From Fibrobacter sp. UWB16 (GTDB taxonomy: Bacteria > Fibrobacterota > Fibrobacteria > Fibrobacterales > Fibrobacteraceae), in the NCBI RefSeq assembly GCF_900215325.1, contig NZ_OCMS01000002.1:62001-126000 (forward strand): DNA of 64,000 nt, in the 5' to 3' direction. Below, piece after piece: positions 24,941-32,581 of this stretch; position 1 is the first letter of the stretch; every line of letters starts with the position of its first letter. The notes below the pieces were generated by a model. It made no database searches, had not been told where the DNA came from, and worked only from the letters and a program-made list of their open reading frames with translations. Position numbers and translations under genes: made by a program.

Positions 24941-25954
24941 CTATTCGGCGTATTTGAACATGGCGTCGATGCACTTCTTGGCCTTGACGCGTACACCTTC
25001 GTCGAGTGAGATGTGTTCTGCCTTTTCGGGGTGGCGGAGTGCTTCCAGGATGTTTTCGAGCGAGTTCGACTTCATGTATTTGCACATGCAGCAGCTACCG
25101 ATAAAGTTCATATCGGGGTGTTCGTAGTGCATACGGGCATTGAGGCCGCATTCCGTGAGGAGCAAAATGCAGCTGTCTTTGGGCTGCTGGTTGATGTAGC
25201 TCACCATCTGGCCTGTGCTTCCGACGTAGTCACTGAGCATGGCGACAGACGGGTTGCATTCCGGATGGCTAATCACCTTGAGATTCGGGTTTTGGCTACG
25301 GAAGAACTGGATCAAATCCGGGTCGTAGTTTTCATGAACGTAGCAGCAGCCGTTATAGAGCTTGATATCCTTCTTGACACCGCGACGCTTCATCTCATCG
25401 ATGATGTTTTGGCCCATGAGGGCGTCCGGAACAAAGAAAATCTTGTCGGACGGAATCGTTTCGACGATGTGCATCACGTTACCGCTAGTCACGCAGACGT
25501 CGCAGGCGGCCTTTACATCGGCAGTCGTGTTGATGTAGCAGACAAACGTGTAGTCCGGATTCTGCTTGCGGAGTTCTTCGACGTCCTTGCCGGTAATGGA
25601 ATCGGCGAGGCTGCAACCCGTGAGCGGGCCCGGGATAATCACATCCTTCTGCGGGTTCAAAATCTTGGCGGTTTCGCCCATGAAACGCACGGCAGAGAAG
25701 AGAATGGTCTTTTGCTGGACGGTAGTAGCGTCCTTGCTGAGCTTAAAGCTATCGCCCGTGAAGTCGGCAACGCCCAAAAGAATTTCAGGAGCGCAATAGC
25801 TGTGGGCGAGGATAACGGTGTCCTGTTCTTTCTTGAGCTCGTTGATTTCGTTGATGAGCGGGAGCATCTTTTCCACCTTTTCCATGGTGTAGGTGCAAAG
25901 GGCTGCGCCCGGCTTGACGGACTTGAGACGATTGTAAAGTTCTTCTGCTGTCAT
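24941..25954 (-). CDS. nadA: Quinolinate synthase NadA
   Basis: This 337-residue 4Fe-4S enzyme condenses iminoaspartate with dihydroxyacetone phosphate to quinolinate in de novo NAD synthesis. Family segments include VILAHSYCAPEILLGVADFT, SAVRFMGETAKILNP, PGPLTGCSLADS, VISHPECNPSVAMLSDYVGS and the C-terminal FIGSCCMCKYMKSN, which provides a cluster cysteine. Length is normal for the family. No nadB or nadC is adjacent, so the pathway genes are dispersed. A 97-base gap separates it from the barrel gene downstream. Confidence 0.94.
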   Translation of the reverse strand: MTAEELYNRLKSVKPGAALCTYTMEKVEKMLPLINEINELKKEQDTVILAHSYCAPEILLGVADFTGDSFKLSKDATTVQQKTILFSAVRFMGETAKILNPQKDVIIPGPLTGCSLADSITGKDVEELRKQNPDYTFVCYINTTADVKAACDVCVTSGNVMHIVETIPSDKIFFVPDALMGQNIIDEMKRRGVKKDIKLYNGCCYVHENYDPDLIQFFRSQNPNLKVISHPECNPSVAMLSDYVGSTGQMVSYINQQPKDSCILLLTECGLNARMHYEHPDMNFIGSCCMCKYMKSNSLENILEALRHPEKAEHISLDEGVRVKAKKCIDAMFKYAE

Positions 25955-25993
25955 TGTGTTACCTAGATTATTGCCTAGTTAAAAGATAGTAAA

Positions 25994-26821
25994 TTAATAC
26001 CCGGCCCATTCAGCGCTGATGGAGGGGCTTGCCTTGCGGATGTTCGATTCTTCGGGAGTCTCTTCCTTGCAGGCGATGTCGCCACTTGCAATCCGTTCCT
26101 TAATTTCGTCGAACGTCTTGGGTGGCACGGAATCGGGGGAGTTGTCGCCGAGCACTTTGCAGGGGGCAGCTTCGGATTCTTTTGCCTTGTCCTTGACGGG
26201 CGTGTATTCGCGGAGGGCGGGAACGCTATAGAACTTGTCTTCTTCGGGGCACCAAGCGGTGAGTGCCTTGCCGTAGACGCATCCGGAATCGAGACCGATA
26301 AATCCGGGAATGTTCACGAAGCCCATCTTGGCCCAATGTCCAAAGATGACGAGCTTGTTCCACTTGATCTGTTCAAACCAGGGCTTGTCATTCCAGTAGC
26401 GGATGGAAAGGAGCACTTCGGGGCTCATGTCTTCGAGACGCGTCTTGCCTGGTTCAAGGCCTGCGTGCACGAGGAGGGCGTGCGGTGTGTCGCGCCAGAG
26501 CGGCCAGTTCTTCACGGTATCGCGGATGTAAACCCATTCGTCGAGCGAGAGCGCCTTGAAGCGCTTCTTCTGCTTTTCGGTCCAGTTGCTCTTGGGCGTT
26601 TCCATCATGCGGATGAGATGTTCTTCGTGATTCCCGCGGACGGTCAGAATGCCAAGTTCCTCGACAATGCGCATGGCGCGCATCATGTCGGGACCTTTGT
26701 TGATGATATCGCCGGTCTGGTAAATGGTATCGCTACCACGTACAAAGCCGAATTGGTCGATAACCGCAGAGAGTTCGTCTGCGCAACCATGAACATCACC
26801 GATATATAAAGTTCGTTTCAT
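25994..26821 (-). CDS. Calcineurin-like metallophosphoesterase, diadenosine-tetraphosphatase type
   Basis: The 275-residue protein begins MKRTLYIGDVHGCADELSAV. It has the complete binuclear metal site of the PPP-like family: GDVHG, QTGDIINKGP, VRGNHEEH, a later LVHAGLEP and GHWAKMGFVNIPG. Close relatives (PrpE, ApaH) hydrolyse dinucleoside polyphosphates or act as protein phosphatases. The last 70 residues (after VPALREY) are charged and Glu/Lys/Pro-rich, unlike the core, and end SAEWAGY. ATG 26821 is one codon inside an ATG at 26824. The pseudouridine synthase gene ends upstream within a few bases, so the pair is probably one operon. Confidence 0.85.
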   Translation of the reverse strand: MKRTLYIGDVHGCADELSAVIDQFGFVRGSDTIYQTGDIINKGPDMMRAMRIVEELGILTVRGNHEEHLIRMMETPKSNWTEKQKKRFKALSLDEWVYIRDTVKNWPLWRDTPHALLVHAGLEPGKTRLEDMSPEVLLSIRYWNDKPWFEQIKWNKLVIFGHWAKMGFVNIPGFIGLDSGCVYGKALTAWCPEEDKFYSVPALREYTPVKDKAKESEAAPCKVLGDNSPDSVPPKTFDEIKERIASGDIACKEETPEESNIRKASPSISAEWAGY

Positions 26822-26828
26822 CAATCGC

Positions 26829-27560
26829 CTACAAGTGTACAGCTTGTCTTAACTTGTTGAGCTCGTTGGGCGTGAGTTCGCGGAATTCGCCTGCGGGCAA
26901 GTCGCCGAGCTGAATTTGGCAGTAGCTTACGCGCTTGAGGTCGCGGATTTCGTAACCGATGGCTCGCATCATGCGGCGGATTTCACGGTTCTTGCCTTCG
27001 ATAAGCACAAGTTCTGCAAATCCGTTTTCGAGGTAGACGTCTGTGGCGAAAGCGATTTCTTCCCGTGCGTCCGGATCTTCCGGGTCGCGGATGTCTACGC
27101 CATCGACCAAGCGCTGGGCGGCAGATTCGCTGAGCGGGCGAGTGGTCCACACGTAGTAGCTGCGCGGCACTTCAAAACTCGGGTGCGTGAGGCGGTAAAG
27201 CAATTCGCCGTCGTCGGTGAAAAGCAAAAGACCACGGCTCTGCAAGTCGAGTCGTCCGACGTACTTGAAATTATGGTATCCCGGCGGCAAGTAATCGTAA
27301 ACCGTGCGGCGGCCCTGCGGGTCGTCCTTGGTGCAAACGCAACCAGCCGGCTTGTGGAGCATGATGACTTTTGTTTTCTTGTTTGTCGGGAGCTTCAGCA
27401 ACTTTCCGTCAACCGTCACCTGGTCCTTGGTTTCGTCCACTTGATGGCCGAGGTCAGAGATCGTTTCTCCGTTCACCTGTACGCGACCGTCAGCGACGAG
27501 TTCGTCTGCGGCACGGCGGCTAGCAAAACCACTGAGAGAAATGTACTTGTTTATACGCAT
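26829..27560 (-). CDS. RsuA/RluB-family rRNA pseudouridine synthase
   Basis: The 243-residue protein has an S4 RNA-binding domain (residues 1-50, MRINKYISLSGFASRRAADE) and then a pseudouridine synthase domain with the catalytic Asp in GRLDLQSRGLLLFT (about residue 104). It also has VIMLHKPAGCVCT and GKNREIRRMMRAIGYE, both family-specific. The family isomerises uridine in 16S (RsuA) or 23S rRNA (RluB/E/F). RluB versus RsuA cannot be decided safely; length and the REIRRM segment fit RluB. It precedes the phosphoesterase gene by a few bases. A dispersed repeat lies upstream. Confidence 0.88.
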   Translation of the reverse strand: MRINKYISLSGFASRRAADELVADGRVQVNGETISDLGHQVDETKDQVTVDGKLLKLPTNKKTKVIMLHKPAGCVCTKDDPQGRRTVYDYLPPGYHNFKYVGRLDLQSRGLLLFTDDGELLYRLTHPSFEVPRSYYVWTTRPLSESAAQRLVDGVDIRDPEDPDAREEIAFATDVYLENGFAELVLIEGKNREIRRMMRAIGYEIRDLKRVSYCQIQLGDLPAGEFRELTPNELNKLRQAVHL

Positions 27561-27574
27561 AATCTTTTTGCTCT

Positions 27575-27610
27575 GTCATCCTGGAGCCTCGTAGAGGCGA
27601 TAGGATCCAT
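27575..27610. repeat. Dispersed repeat, GTCATCCTGAG family, with inner hairpin
   Basis: GTCATCCTGGAGC leads into an inner GCCTC/GAGGC hairpin (27586-27598) and ends AGGATCCAT. It lies between the pseudouridine synthase start and the ppx-like stop, directly beside a second element at 27629. Confidence 0.7.
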
Positions 27611-27622
27611 CAAGCATCTCCT

Positions 27623-28711
27623 TTATTTGTCATCCCCGACCTGTTCGGGAATCTCCTTCTCTGTGGAATTTTCATTTTTCTTTAGGAATGCCGGGCGCTT
27701 CTTCGGCTTTTGTTCTGGTTCTTTTTCAGGCGGGTAGAGGAGTCCGAAGCGGAGCCCTGCCGTACTGATTTTGAACGTTTCTACACGGAGCTTTTCGAGG
27801 AGCGAACGCAACCAGAACAAACCGCAAATGATAACTTCATGGCGTCCGTTTCCAAGTCCCGGGAGCATTGCGCGGAGTTCTTTCGAAAGGTTCGTGATGC
27901 GCGTGGTGACCGCTTCAAGGTCGGCGAGGGTCATTTCGAGACCTTCAATCGCCTTGTAGTCAAACGTTTGGCTGTTCAAGAAGACCATCGCAAGTGCGGT
28001 GCCTGTACCACCGATAAGGTAGACTGGCTTTTTCGTCATGCCCTTGAAGGACAAATCCTTGAATGTTTCCTTGATAAACTTCTTGTATTCCGGACCAGGA
28101 ATCGGGCCCATTGCCTTGAACATCTTGAGCGCACCAACGGGAATCGAGAAAGTCGTTTCGCCGTTGCTGAGTTCTGTGGATCCGCCACCGATGTCAATCG
28201 TGACGTTTCCTTCGCCGTGCCATTCCTTGACGGAGCGGTAGGTGAGCTTGCCTTCTTCTTCGCCGGTAATGACGCGCGGCTTGACCCATACTGCTTTTTC
28301 GACAGCTTCGATCACTTCGTCTGGGTTTGTGGCCTTGCGCATGGCTTCGGTCATGGCGACTGCCTTGAGGTCTGCGCCGAGGGCGTGCAAGTCCATGCGG
28401 AACTTGGTCATGATGTTGACGAGTTCCTGGATGCGTTCGGGCGTGATTTTCCCGTGTTCGTAAATGTCTTCGCCGAGGCGGCAGACTTCGACCTTCTGGA
28501 GTTTCGGCACGAGAATCTTGCGCGGTGCTACTGGCGCTTCACTTGATTCGGCTGGCGTCTCGGAATTTGCGGGCGCCTCTGCGGGCGTCTCGACTTTTTC
28601 GAGATTCGCAGATTCAGCGGGAGCTGCGGCAGGTGCGTCTTCGAACGCTGCGATTAGCAAAATGCAGCTGTGACTCCCGATGTCGATGGTTGCCTGGAGT
28701 TTATTTTCCAC
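27623..28711 (-). CDS. Ppx/GppA-family phosphatase with low-complexity insert
   Basis: This 362-residue member of the exopolyphosphatase/pppGpp phosphatase family has an ASKHA fold. It begins LQATIDIGSHSCILLIA (phosphate-1 loop) and later has TEAMRKATN, VITGEEEGKLTY, VTIDIGGGSTEL (phosphate-2 loop) and LIGGTGTALAM. Residues 26-65 are an Ala/Pro/Glu-rich insert (EAPANSETPAESSEAP) absent from ordinary members. The last codons (EIPEQVGDDK) come from a dispersed palindrome at 27629-27658, so the C-terminus was extended or replaced by that element. It overlaps the upstream small gene by 11 bases. Confidence 0.85.
   Translation of the reverse strand: MENKLQATIDIGSHSCILLIAAFEDAPAAAPAESANLEKVETPAEAPANSETPAESSEAPVAPRKILVPKLQKVEVCRLGEDIYEHGKITPERIQELVNIMTKFRMDLHALGADLKAVAMTEAMRKATNPDEVIEAVEKAVWVKPRVITGEEEGKLTYRSVKEWHGEGNVTIDIGGGSTELSNGETTFSIPVGALKMFKAMGPIPGPEYKKFIKETFKDLSFKGMTKKPVYLIGGTGTALAMVFLNSQTFDYKAIEGLEMTLADLEAVTTRITNLSKELRAMLPGLGNGRHEVIICGLFWLRSLLEKLRVETFKISTAGLRFGLLYPPEKEPEQKPKKRPAFLKKNENSTEKEIPEQVGDDK
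27629..27658. repeat. Dispersed palindrome forming the 3' codons of the ppx-like gene
   Basis: GTCATCCCCGA (27629-27639) and TCGGGAATCTCC (27645-27656) are the arms of a variant of the GTCATGCCCG family. Read on the minus strand it encodes EIPEQVGDD at the end of the Ppx/GppA protein. Confidence 0.7.
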
Positions 28712-29057
28712 TTTCGGCCTCGTCCGTTTTTTCTTCTTGCTTATTCATCTTTTTCAGCATGATGTTCTTCATCTTTTCGGCGAGGGCGCCTGGATTTGTG
28801 AGGAACTGCTTGGCGTGAGCGATTACTTCTTCGACGACGGATTCCGGGTACTTGGAACTCCATGCGGCGACGATGTCGCCAGTCGTGCTGCCGAGCGGTT
28901 TCTTTTCGCGGATTTCCTGGCCCATCTTGAGAGCGAGCAAAAGTCCGAGTTCGAATGCTTTCGGTTCTGCTTCGGCTTCAATCATCTTTTCGATGCGGGC
29001 GATGCGTTCTTCAAAGGGAATGTTCTGCGAATTGGTCAAATCATTTTCTGAAATCAT
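28701..29057 (-). CDS. Small alpha-helical protein of unknown function
   Basis: The 118-residue protein starts at the ATG at 29057 (MISENDLTNSQNIPFEERIA); an ATG twelve codons earlier (29093) is less likely, as it would lie in a terminator-proximal stretch. The sequence is charged and helical: ERIARIEKMIEAEAEPKAF, LGLLLALKMGQEIREKKPLG, and a VAAWSSKYPESVVEEVIAHA segment. It has no signal peptide or membrane segment. Its 3' end overlaps the ppx-like gene by 11 bases, so it is the first gene of that pair. No family was recognised. Confidence 0.65.
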   Translation of the reverse strand: MISENDLTNSQNIPFEERIARIEKMIEAEAEPKAFELGLLLALKMGQEIREKKPLGSTTGDIVAAWSSKYPESVVEEVIAHAKQFLTNPGALAEKMKNIMLKKMNKQEEKTDEAESGK

Positions 29058-29095
29058 GCTAACAAAAATAGTAAACGTGGGGCGTGGCGCCAATA

Positions 29096-29125
29096 TAAAA
29101 AAAGACCCGCAGAGGTCTGCGGGTC
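29096..29125 (-). terminator. Terminator of the histone-H1-like gene
   Basis: GACCCGCAGA (29104-29113) and TCTGCGGGTC (29116-29125) form a perfect ten-base stem with a two-base gap. On the minus strand it is followed by a run of eight T (29103-29096). It ends transcription from the gene whose stop is at 29150. Confidence 0.85.
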
Positions 29126-29149
29126 AAAATCGTTGGGTCAAAAAGAAGA

Positions 29150-29518
29150 TTACTTCTTGGCGGCCGGCTTCTTAGCGGCAGTCGGCTTCTTAGCAGCGGC
29201 GGGCTTCTTGGCAGCGGCCGGCTTCTTAGCAGCAGCGGGCTTCTTAGCGGCAGCGGGCTTCTTAGCGGCAGCGGGCTTCTTAGCAGCGGCCGGCTTCTTA
29301 GCAGCGGCCGGCTTCTTGGCGGCAGCGGGCTTCTTAGCAGCGGCCGGCTTCTTAGCGGCAGCGGGCTTCTTAGCGGCAGCCGGCTTCTTAGCAGCAGCAG
29401 GCTTCTTAGCGGCGGCCGGCTTCTTAGCGGCAGCGGGCTTCTTAGCGGCGGCCGGCTTCTTAGCAGCAGCGGGCTTCTTTGCAGCGGCGGGTTTCTTTGC
29501 AACAGTTTTTGTAGCCAT
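29150..29518 (-). CDS. Histone H1-like AAAKKP-repeat protein
   Basis: The 122-residue basic protein reads MATKTVAKKP, then 17 perfect copies of AAAKKP, one TAAKKP and a final AAKK. ATG 29518 follows AAGGAAG and is chosen over an upstream frame extension at 29578. The composition (Ala, Lys and Pro only, over most of the length) is that of the C-terminal tail of eukaryotic H1 and of bacterial Hc1/AlgP-like proteins, which condense DNA without sequence specificity. There is no globular domain. The codons differ slightly between copies (GCC/GCT/GCG), so copy number has been kept by selection or recombination within an 18-bp repeat. A terminator follows. Confidence 0.85.
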   Translation of the reverse strand: MATKTVAKKPAAAKKPAAAKKPAAAKKPAAAKKPAAAKKPAAAKKPAAAKKPAAAKKPAAAKKPAAAKKPAAAKKPAAAKKPAAAKKPAAAKKPAAAKKPAAAKKPAAAKKPTAAKKPAAKK

Positions 29519-29684
29519 TTTTTTTCTTCCTTTTTTGTTATTTATTTGTTGATACCTGAAAAATAACTTCTTTTTCACAAATAATCAACAGATATTTAAA
29601 ATTTTTTTGAAATTTTTTTGAAAAATTTTGTTATAGCGTTCGCTTGATAGAAAAATGTTATCGTCAACAATTTTGAGTAAAATA

Positions 29685-29710
29685 AAATCGACCTCTTGCG
29701 AGATCGATTT
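29685..29710 (-). terminator. Hairpin downstream of panB
   Basis: AAATCGA (29685-29691) pairs with TCGATTT (29704-29710), and inner CTC/GAG pairs enclose TTGC. A/T-rich flanks on both sides allow it to act in either direction. It is 54 bases past the panB stop. Confidence 0.6.
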
Positions 29711-29763
29711 GCTAAATGAAAACTATGTTAGCTTATCTTAAATTTAGAACTAAATATTTTTAG

Positions 29764-30510
29764 TTAAGCTCTTGCCTTGACGCTTTCAATGTATTTCTTA
29801 ACTCCTTGAACACCAACGGAATACATGTCTACGAACTTTGTGGCGAACGGCGGAATCTTGTTCGGATGCATGCCGAGAGCATCGTGCATCACGAGAACAT
29901 GACCGTCTGTGAACTTGCCTCCGCCAATGCCGATTGTCGGTGCGGAGACTTCTTTTGTGATTTTTGCACCAAGTTCTTCGGGAATATGCTCGAGAACCAT
30001 TTCGAAGCATCCGAGACCGTCGACGAACTTTGCCGCCTCTTCAATGGCGCGTGCTTCTTCTTCGGTTTTGCCTTTCTGCTTGAAGTTTTCGGCGGTCTGC
30101 GGTAAAAGTCCGAGGTGGGCGCAAACGGGAATGTCCTTGCTGCGCAAAAATTCAATGACGCCTTCGGGAGTGCCTTCGAGCTTGATGCTAGAGCAACCTA
30201 CATCCAAAAAGCGACGGGCGTTATCGTAAGCGGTTTGCGGATCCTTGTCGCTCATGTAGGGCATGTCGCCAATGACATGCGTGTTCGGGGCGCCACGGCA
30301 AACGGCTGCAGCAAAGATGAGCATTTCGGTCATGCCGACTTCACGTGTGCTCTTGTAACCGAGCATGGTGTTTGCGAGGCTGTCGCCCACGAGAATCTGG
30401 TCAATTCCGGCGGCTTCTGCCATTTTTGCGAAGGCGAAGTCGTAAGCGGTGATCATGGAAATCATTTCGTTCTTGGATTTTTTCGCCTTGATATCTTCTG
30501 GAGTTAACAT
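29764..30510 (-). CDS. panB: 3-methyl-2-oxobutanoate hydroxymethyltransferase PanB
   Basis: This 248-residue TIM-barrel enzyme transfers a hydroxymethyl group from methylene-tetrahydrofolate to ketoisovalerate, the first committed step of pantothenate and coenzyme A synthesis. Family segments are ISMITAYDFAFAKMAEAAGI, LVGDSLANTMLGYKST, VIGDMPYMS, SIKLEGTPE, VCAHLGLLPQ, MVLEHIPEELG and IGIGGGKFTDGHVLVMHDAL. ATG 30510 is chosen because GAGG lies a few bases upstream; an ATG at 30537 would add nine residues. No panC or panD is adjacent. Confidence 0.94.
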   Translation of the reverse strand: MLTPEDIKAKKSKNEMISMITAYDFAFAKMAEAAGIDQILVGDSLANTMLGYKSTREVGMTEMLIFAAAVCRGAPNTHVIGDMPYMSDKDPQTAYDNARRFLDVGCSSIKLEGTPEGVIEFLRSKDIPVCAHLGLLPQTAENFKQKGKTEEEARAIEEAAKFVDGLGCFEMVLEHIPEELGAKITKEVSAPTIGIGGGKFTDGHVLVMHDALGMHPNKIPPFATKFVDMYSVGVQGVKKYIESVKARA

Positions 30511-30635
30511 GATGACCTCTTCACTTAAACTTTTCAACTAGGGGCAAATATACAAATAGTGTAAAGTTATGGCTATTTAGTAGCTAGTTGTTGGTTGTTA
30601 GTCATTGGTTTTGGTTAATCGCTAATGACTATTGG

Positions 30636-31424
30636 CTACTGATCAAAAAGCTTTCTGGTTTCGTTCAGGAATTTGATAGAATGGATCTCTTTCAAGAATC
30701 CGATGTGGTGGCGCAGGTAGGTGAGGAGTGCGTTCTCGGTGAATTCGGGATGCTCGATTTTGTCGCCAGTTTGTAACGCCCAAAGCCCATTGAGTGTTTC
30801 TGGTCGTGCGCGCGGGTGCTCGATGCCGAGGCATGCTTGGCATACGAATCCGCCTGTTTCGGGGAAAAAGTCTGCGGCAGGTTTGTCGAGCGTTTTACCG
30901 CAGCGACTGCAAGTGGTGAGGTCTAGATTGTAGCCCCACATATCGCAAGTGTCCAGGAGCCACTGTGCAAAAATACGCGACTTGTCAGGAACACTCGATG
31001 TTGACGAGTGCGCGGCGTTTTCTGAATTCGGCGAATCTTGCGGTGAATCGGAATCGAATTCGCGGATGGCTTGCTCTAGGCGTTCAAATTCTTCTTGCAG
31101 GGGGACGCCTTGCGGGGCGTAGCGCAAAATCATTTCGGTCATGACCTGCGCTTTCGCTGTGCTGAGTAAATCGTTGCGCAAGTTCTTACGCCAGTCCAAA
31201 AGCGTTGCTTCCTTGATGAACTGCAAATCGGTATTCGGATTTTGGCGAAAAACGACTTCGCTTAACGCGAGCGGATCAAGGGCCCCACGGAACGGAGATT
31301 CCTTTTTCTTTCCGCCCTTCACGATAAACGAGACAATCCCGCTTTCTTCCGTAAGCGCCTTGACGATAAAGCTAGAATCGCTGTACGGAAAGCGGTGCAG
31401 AACTATAGCGCGAGTTTTAATCAC
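30636..31424 (-). CDS. recO: DNA repair protein RecO
   Basis: The 262-residue protein has an N-terminal OB fold (MIKTRAIVLHRFPYSDSSFI, IVSFIVKGGKKKESPFRGAL) and a helical C-terminal half with a zinc motif CSRCGKTL ... CQACLG. RecO helps load RecA on SSB-coated DNA in the RecFOR pathway. The start is GTG (31424-31422), overlapping the TAG stop of the HIT gene by one base (TAGTG), so the two are coupled. A Ser/Glu-rich stretch around residue 150 (DSDSPQDSPNSENAAHSSTS) is longer than usual. Confidence 0.88.
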   Translation of the reverse strand: MIKTRAIVLHRFPYSDSSFIVKALTEESGIVSFIVKGGKKKESPFRGALDPLALSEVVFRQNPNTDLQFIKEATLLDWRKNLRNDLLSTAKAQVMTEMILRYAPQGVPLQEEFERLEQAIREFDSDSPQDSPNSENAAHSSTSSVPDKSRIFAQWLLDTCDMWGYNLDLTTCSRCGKTLDKPAADFFPETGGFVCQACLGIEHPRARPETLNGLWALQTGDKIEHPEFTENALLTYLRHHIGFLKEIHSIKFLNETRKLFDQ

Positions 31425-31780
31425 TACTTCGCCGGGAACGGAGGCCAGCCCATTTCCTGTCCGCCAACGACGTGCAGGTGGATGTGAAACACCGTCTGAC
31501 CGGCATCAGCCTTGCAGTTGAACACAAAGCGTGCGCCGCCTTCTTCGAGGCCGAGGTCTTTCGCGATGAGCTGTGCGCGGTAAAGCATTTTGCCCACGAG
31601 TTCGCAATCTTCCGGCTTCATGTCCATGATGGTTGCGATGTGGCGCTTCGGCACGACCAAAAAGTGTACCGGTGCCTGCGGGGCGATGTCGTAGAAGGCG
31701 AACACATCGTCGTCTTCGTAGATTTTCTTGGAAGGGATTTCACCCTTGATGATTTTACAGAAAAGGCAATTTTCACTCAT
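31424..31780 (-). CDS. HIT-family nucleotide hydrolase (HINT type)
   Basis: This 118-residue protein of the histidine-triad HINT branch begins SENCLFCKIIKGEIPSKKIY and has a central FLVVPKRHI. The active-site triad HIHLHVVGG is near residue 97. HINT proteins hydrolyse adenosine phosphoramidates and similar conjugates. CLFC may bind zinc, as in several HINT proteins. The stop overlaps the recO GTG start. Conserved HIT-recO pairing was not tested. Confidence 0.9.
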   Translation of the reverse strand: MSENCLFCKIIKGEIPSKKIYEDDDVFAFYDIAPQAPVHFLVVPKRHIATIMDMKPEDCELVGKMLYRAQLIAKDLGLEEGGARFVFNCKADAGQTVFHIHLHVVGGQEMGWPPFPAK

Positions 31781-31807
31781 AGTATGTATAATAGTAGTAA
31801 AAGAAGA

Positions 31808-32488
31808 TTAGGAATTTTCGCGTTGTTTTAAGATTTCTTCCACTTTGCGGTCTAGTAAGTCGTCGAATCGCTTTTGTTGTAACGAACGCCCGTTTGCTAT
31901 GATGACCTGCATAACTTTTATGTATGAGGCGAAAATCACGGTGATCAATACAACTAGGGCGAGTCTTCCGGGGAAGAATAAGGACGAGAGGCACGCTGGG
32001 ATTGAGAGAAACGTAGTGACTATGATGAATGCGAAAATCCATTCTGGAAGAACGGCCGGTTTAATCCCGTATTTCTCGAGCGTCGCGTTTTGCTTATGGA
32101 ACAAGTCCTTGAAAATATATGCGTCAATGAAAGGACCTAATACGATACCGAGTAAGACCGCTTTTAGTGGGGTGAGCTCAGTGGTGGTGTATTGGTTCTG
32201 TTCCTTTACGGCGTAGTAAATCCATATACTGAATTTGTAGGCGTATAAAAGAAAGACTATGAGAAAGAATGCTATAGCGAGACTGGAAAAACAAAAAGCA
32301 AAGGATTCTATAGTAGTAAAGGATCCTTTTGTGTAATTTTTGAGCAATTGGATTAAGACTTCGATGGAATCCCAAGCAATTATTGTAAAAACAAGGAATA
32401 TGAAAGACCATATAATGGCGCTTCTGCCGCGTCGGACGTTCTCTGGCTCGTCTAGAAAGAATGCGCTTTGCGTATTATTGCAAATCAT
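31808..32488 (-). CDS. Multi-pass membrane protein, paralogue of the gene at 55532
   Basis: The 226-residue protein has about five hydrophobic segments. It shares a core pattern with the zinc-ribbon membrane protein at 55532: LTPLKAVLLGIVLGPFIDAY, then IFKDLFHKQNATLEKYGIKP here, against FAPWGAVLCYFIPVVNYFIF, then KDLLKSQNKTL there. Both end in a charged helix with ...EEILKQRENS / ...EELIAQRDVEN. This copy lacks the N-terminal zinc ribbon. It resembles DUF4328-like four-helix membrane proteins, but the family call is uncertain. Function unknown. Confidence 0.65.
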   Translation of the reverse strand: MICNNTQSAFFLDEPENVRRGRSAIIWSFIFLVFTIIAWDSIEVLIQLLKNYTKGSFTTIESFAFCFSSLAIAFFLIVFLLYAYKFSIWIYYAVKEQNQYTTTELTPLKAVLLGIVLGPFIDAYIFKDLFHKQNATLEKYGIKPAVLPEWIFAFIIVTTFLSIPACLSSLFFPGRLALVVLITVIFASYIKVMQVIIANGRSLQQKRFDDLLDRKVEEILKQRENS

Positions 32489-32581
32489 AATAACCTCTAG
32501 TAGGTAATTTAGAAATAAAGCCTATTCAAAGTACAAATTGTTTCGTTATTGTTTGTTCGATTTTCGTATCTTTAATCCGTA

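Noticed and set aside
29059-29502. RSRPLLRSPLPL repeat frame on the minus strand
   Set aside because: Another frame of the same 18-bp repeat; no start signal.
29133-29552. AAGFLA-repeat protein on the plus strand
   Set aside because: It is the reverse complement of the AAAKKP repeat; the minus-strand reading has the ribosome-binding site, start and terminator.
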